From Tianweitania populi (GTDB lineage Bacteria > Pseudomonadota > Alphaproteobacteria > Rhizobiales > Rhizobiaceae), in the NCBI RefSeq assembly GCF_014652875.1, contig NZ_BMZQ01000003.1:62001-126000 (forward strand): DNA of 64,000 nucleotides, given 5' to 3'. The notes below the pieces were generated by a model that was not told the DNA's origin, ran no database searches, and saw nothing but the letters and a program-made list of their open reading frames with translations. Shown in pieces: positions 63,826 to 64,000 of this stretch. The stretch's first letter is position 1. The number at the start of each line of letters is the position of its first letter. A program made the position numbers and the translations under genes.

Positions 63826-64000
63826 GCAAGAAGAATACGCTGCTGTTCGGAGCGTCCCTCGCCGCCGCTCTCGGTGCGATCACCGCCGATTATGCTGCGA
63901 GCGAAGCGCCTCCAGCCGCCATCGCGAAGGATCAAACCTCCAATCCCTGCGCCGCAGCGCCACCCACAATGCCACGCCAGCGCAGCTATGATGATCTGGC
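63822..64000 (+). CDS. Exported or membrane-anchored small protein, truncated by window end
   Basis: The first 59 residues only. A positively charged start and hydrophobic segment (KKNTLLFGASLAAALGAITA) look like a signal peptide or anchor, followed by an Ala/Pro-rich stretch with one Cys (SNPCAAAPPTM). It overlaps the YeeE/YedE stop as ATGA, so it is cotranscribed. Function cannot be judged from this part. Confidence 0.6.
   Translation, partial: MSKKNTLLFGASLAAALGAITADYAASEAPPAAIAKDQTSNPCAAAPPTMPRQRSYDDL

Overview
The window comes from a GC-rich alphaproteobacterium, most likely of the order Hyphomicrobiales (Rhizobium/Shinella/Mesorhizobium type). The evidence is the many ABC uptake systems, an ETF-linked dimethylglycine-dehydrogenase-like enzyme, a SAM-II-like leader and gene families typical of rhizobia. 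No rRNA, tRNA, CRISPR array or replication origin was recognised.

Layout. (1) 1-3200, minus strand: an Ehu-like polar amino acid/ectoine ABC transporter followed by a DoeB-like deacylase. The ATPase gene has a frameshift and the deacylase an in-frame TAG, so the locus looks decayed. (2) 3286-21362: an accessory island. After a hypothetical gene and a small XRE regulator comes a gap-free plus-strand operon of nine genes read as sspA-sspB-sspC-sspD-sspF-sspG-sspH, a 157-aa protein and a phosphorothioation-associated methyltransferase. I interpret it as an SspABCD-SspFGH-type DNA phosphorothioate (sulfur-backbone) phage-defence system with a two-gene extension. (3) 21460-32948: a catabolic block with etfAB, a covalent-FAD/GcvT oxidoreductase, a LysR regulator, a DAO-type oxidase, an aldo/keto reductase, an Asp/Glu racemase-family protein and a complete four-gene amino-acid-type ABC transporter. 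(4) 33280-35897: an IS5-type transposase remnant, a VOC protein and a membrane histidine kinase/NarL-type regulator pair. (5) 36648-42863: a giant autotransporter with three cadherin-like and thirteen Ig-like repeats. (6) 43373-46563: a PhoQ/PhoP-like two-component system divergent from two small exported or membrane proteins. (7) 46757-64000: a sulfur-centred region. It has a SAM-II-like leader before a flavoprotein/ferredoxin/SsuABC-type operon, an NtaA-like flavin monooxygenase, a betaine-type ABC system with an unusual fused permease, a Met-rich protein, a SutR-like XRE-cupin regulator, a triple rhodanese, a CcdA/thioredoxin pair and a YeeE/YedE sulfur transporter.

How it fits together. 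The defence operon should use cysteine sulfur (SspA) passed to SspD to sulfurate DNA with SspB/SspC, while SspFGH attacks DNA lacking the mark. The right third plausibly scavenges organic and inorganic sulfur. Whether the two are physiologically linked is speculation. All functions are read from motifs and family recall; no database search was run.
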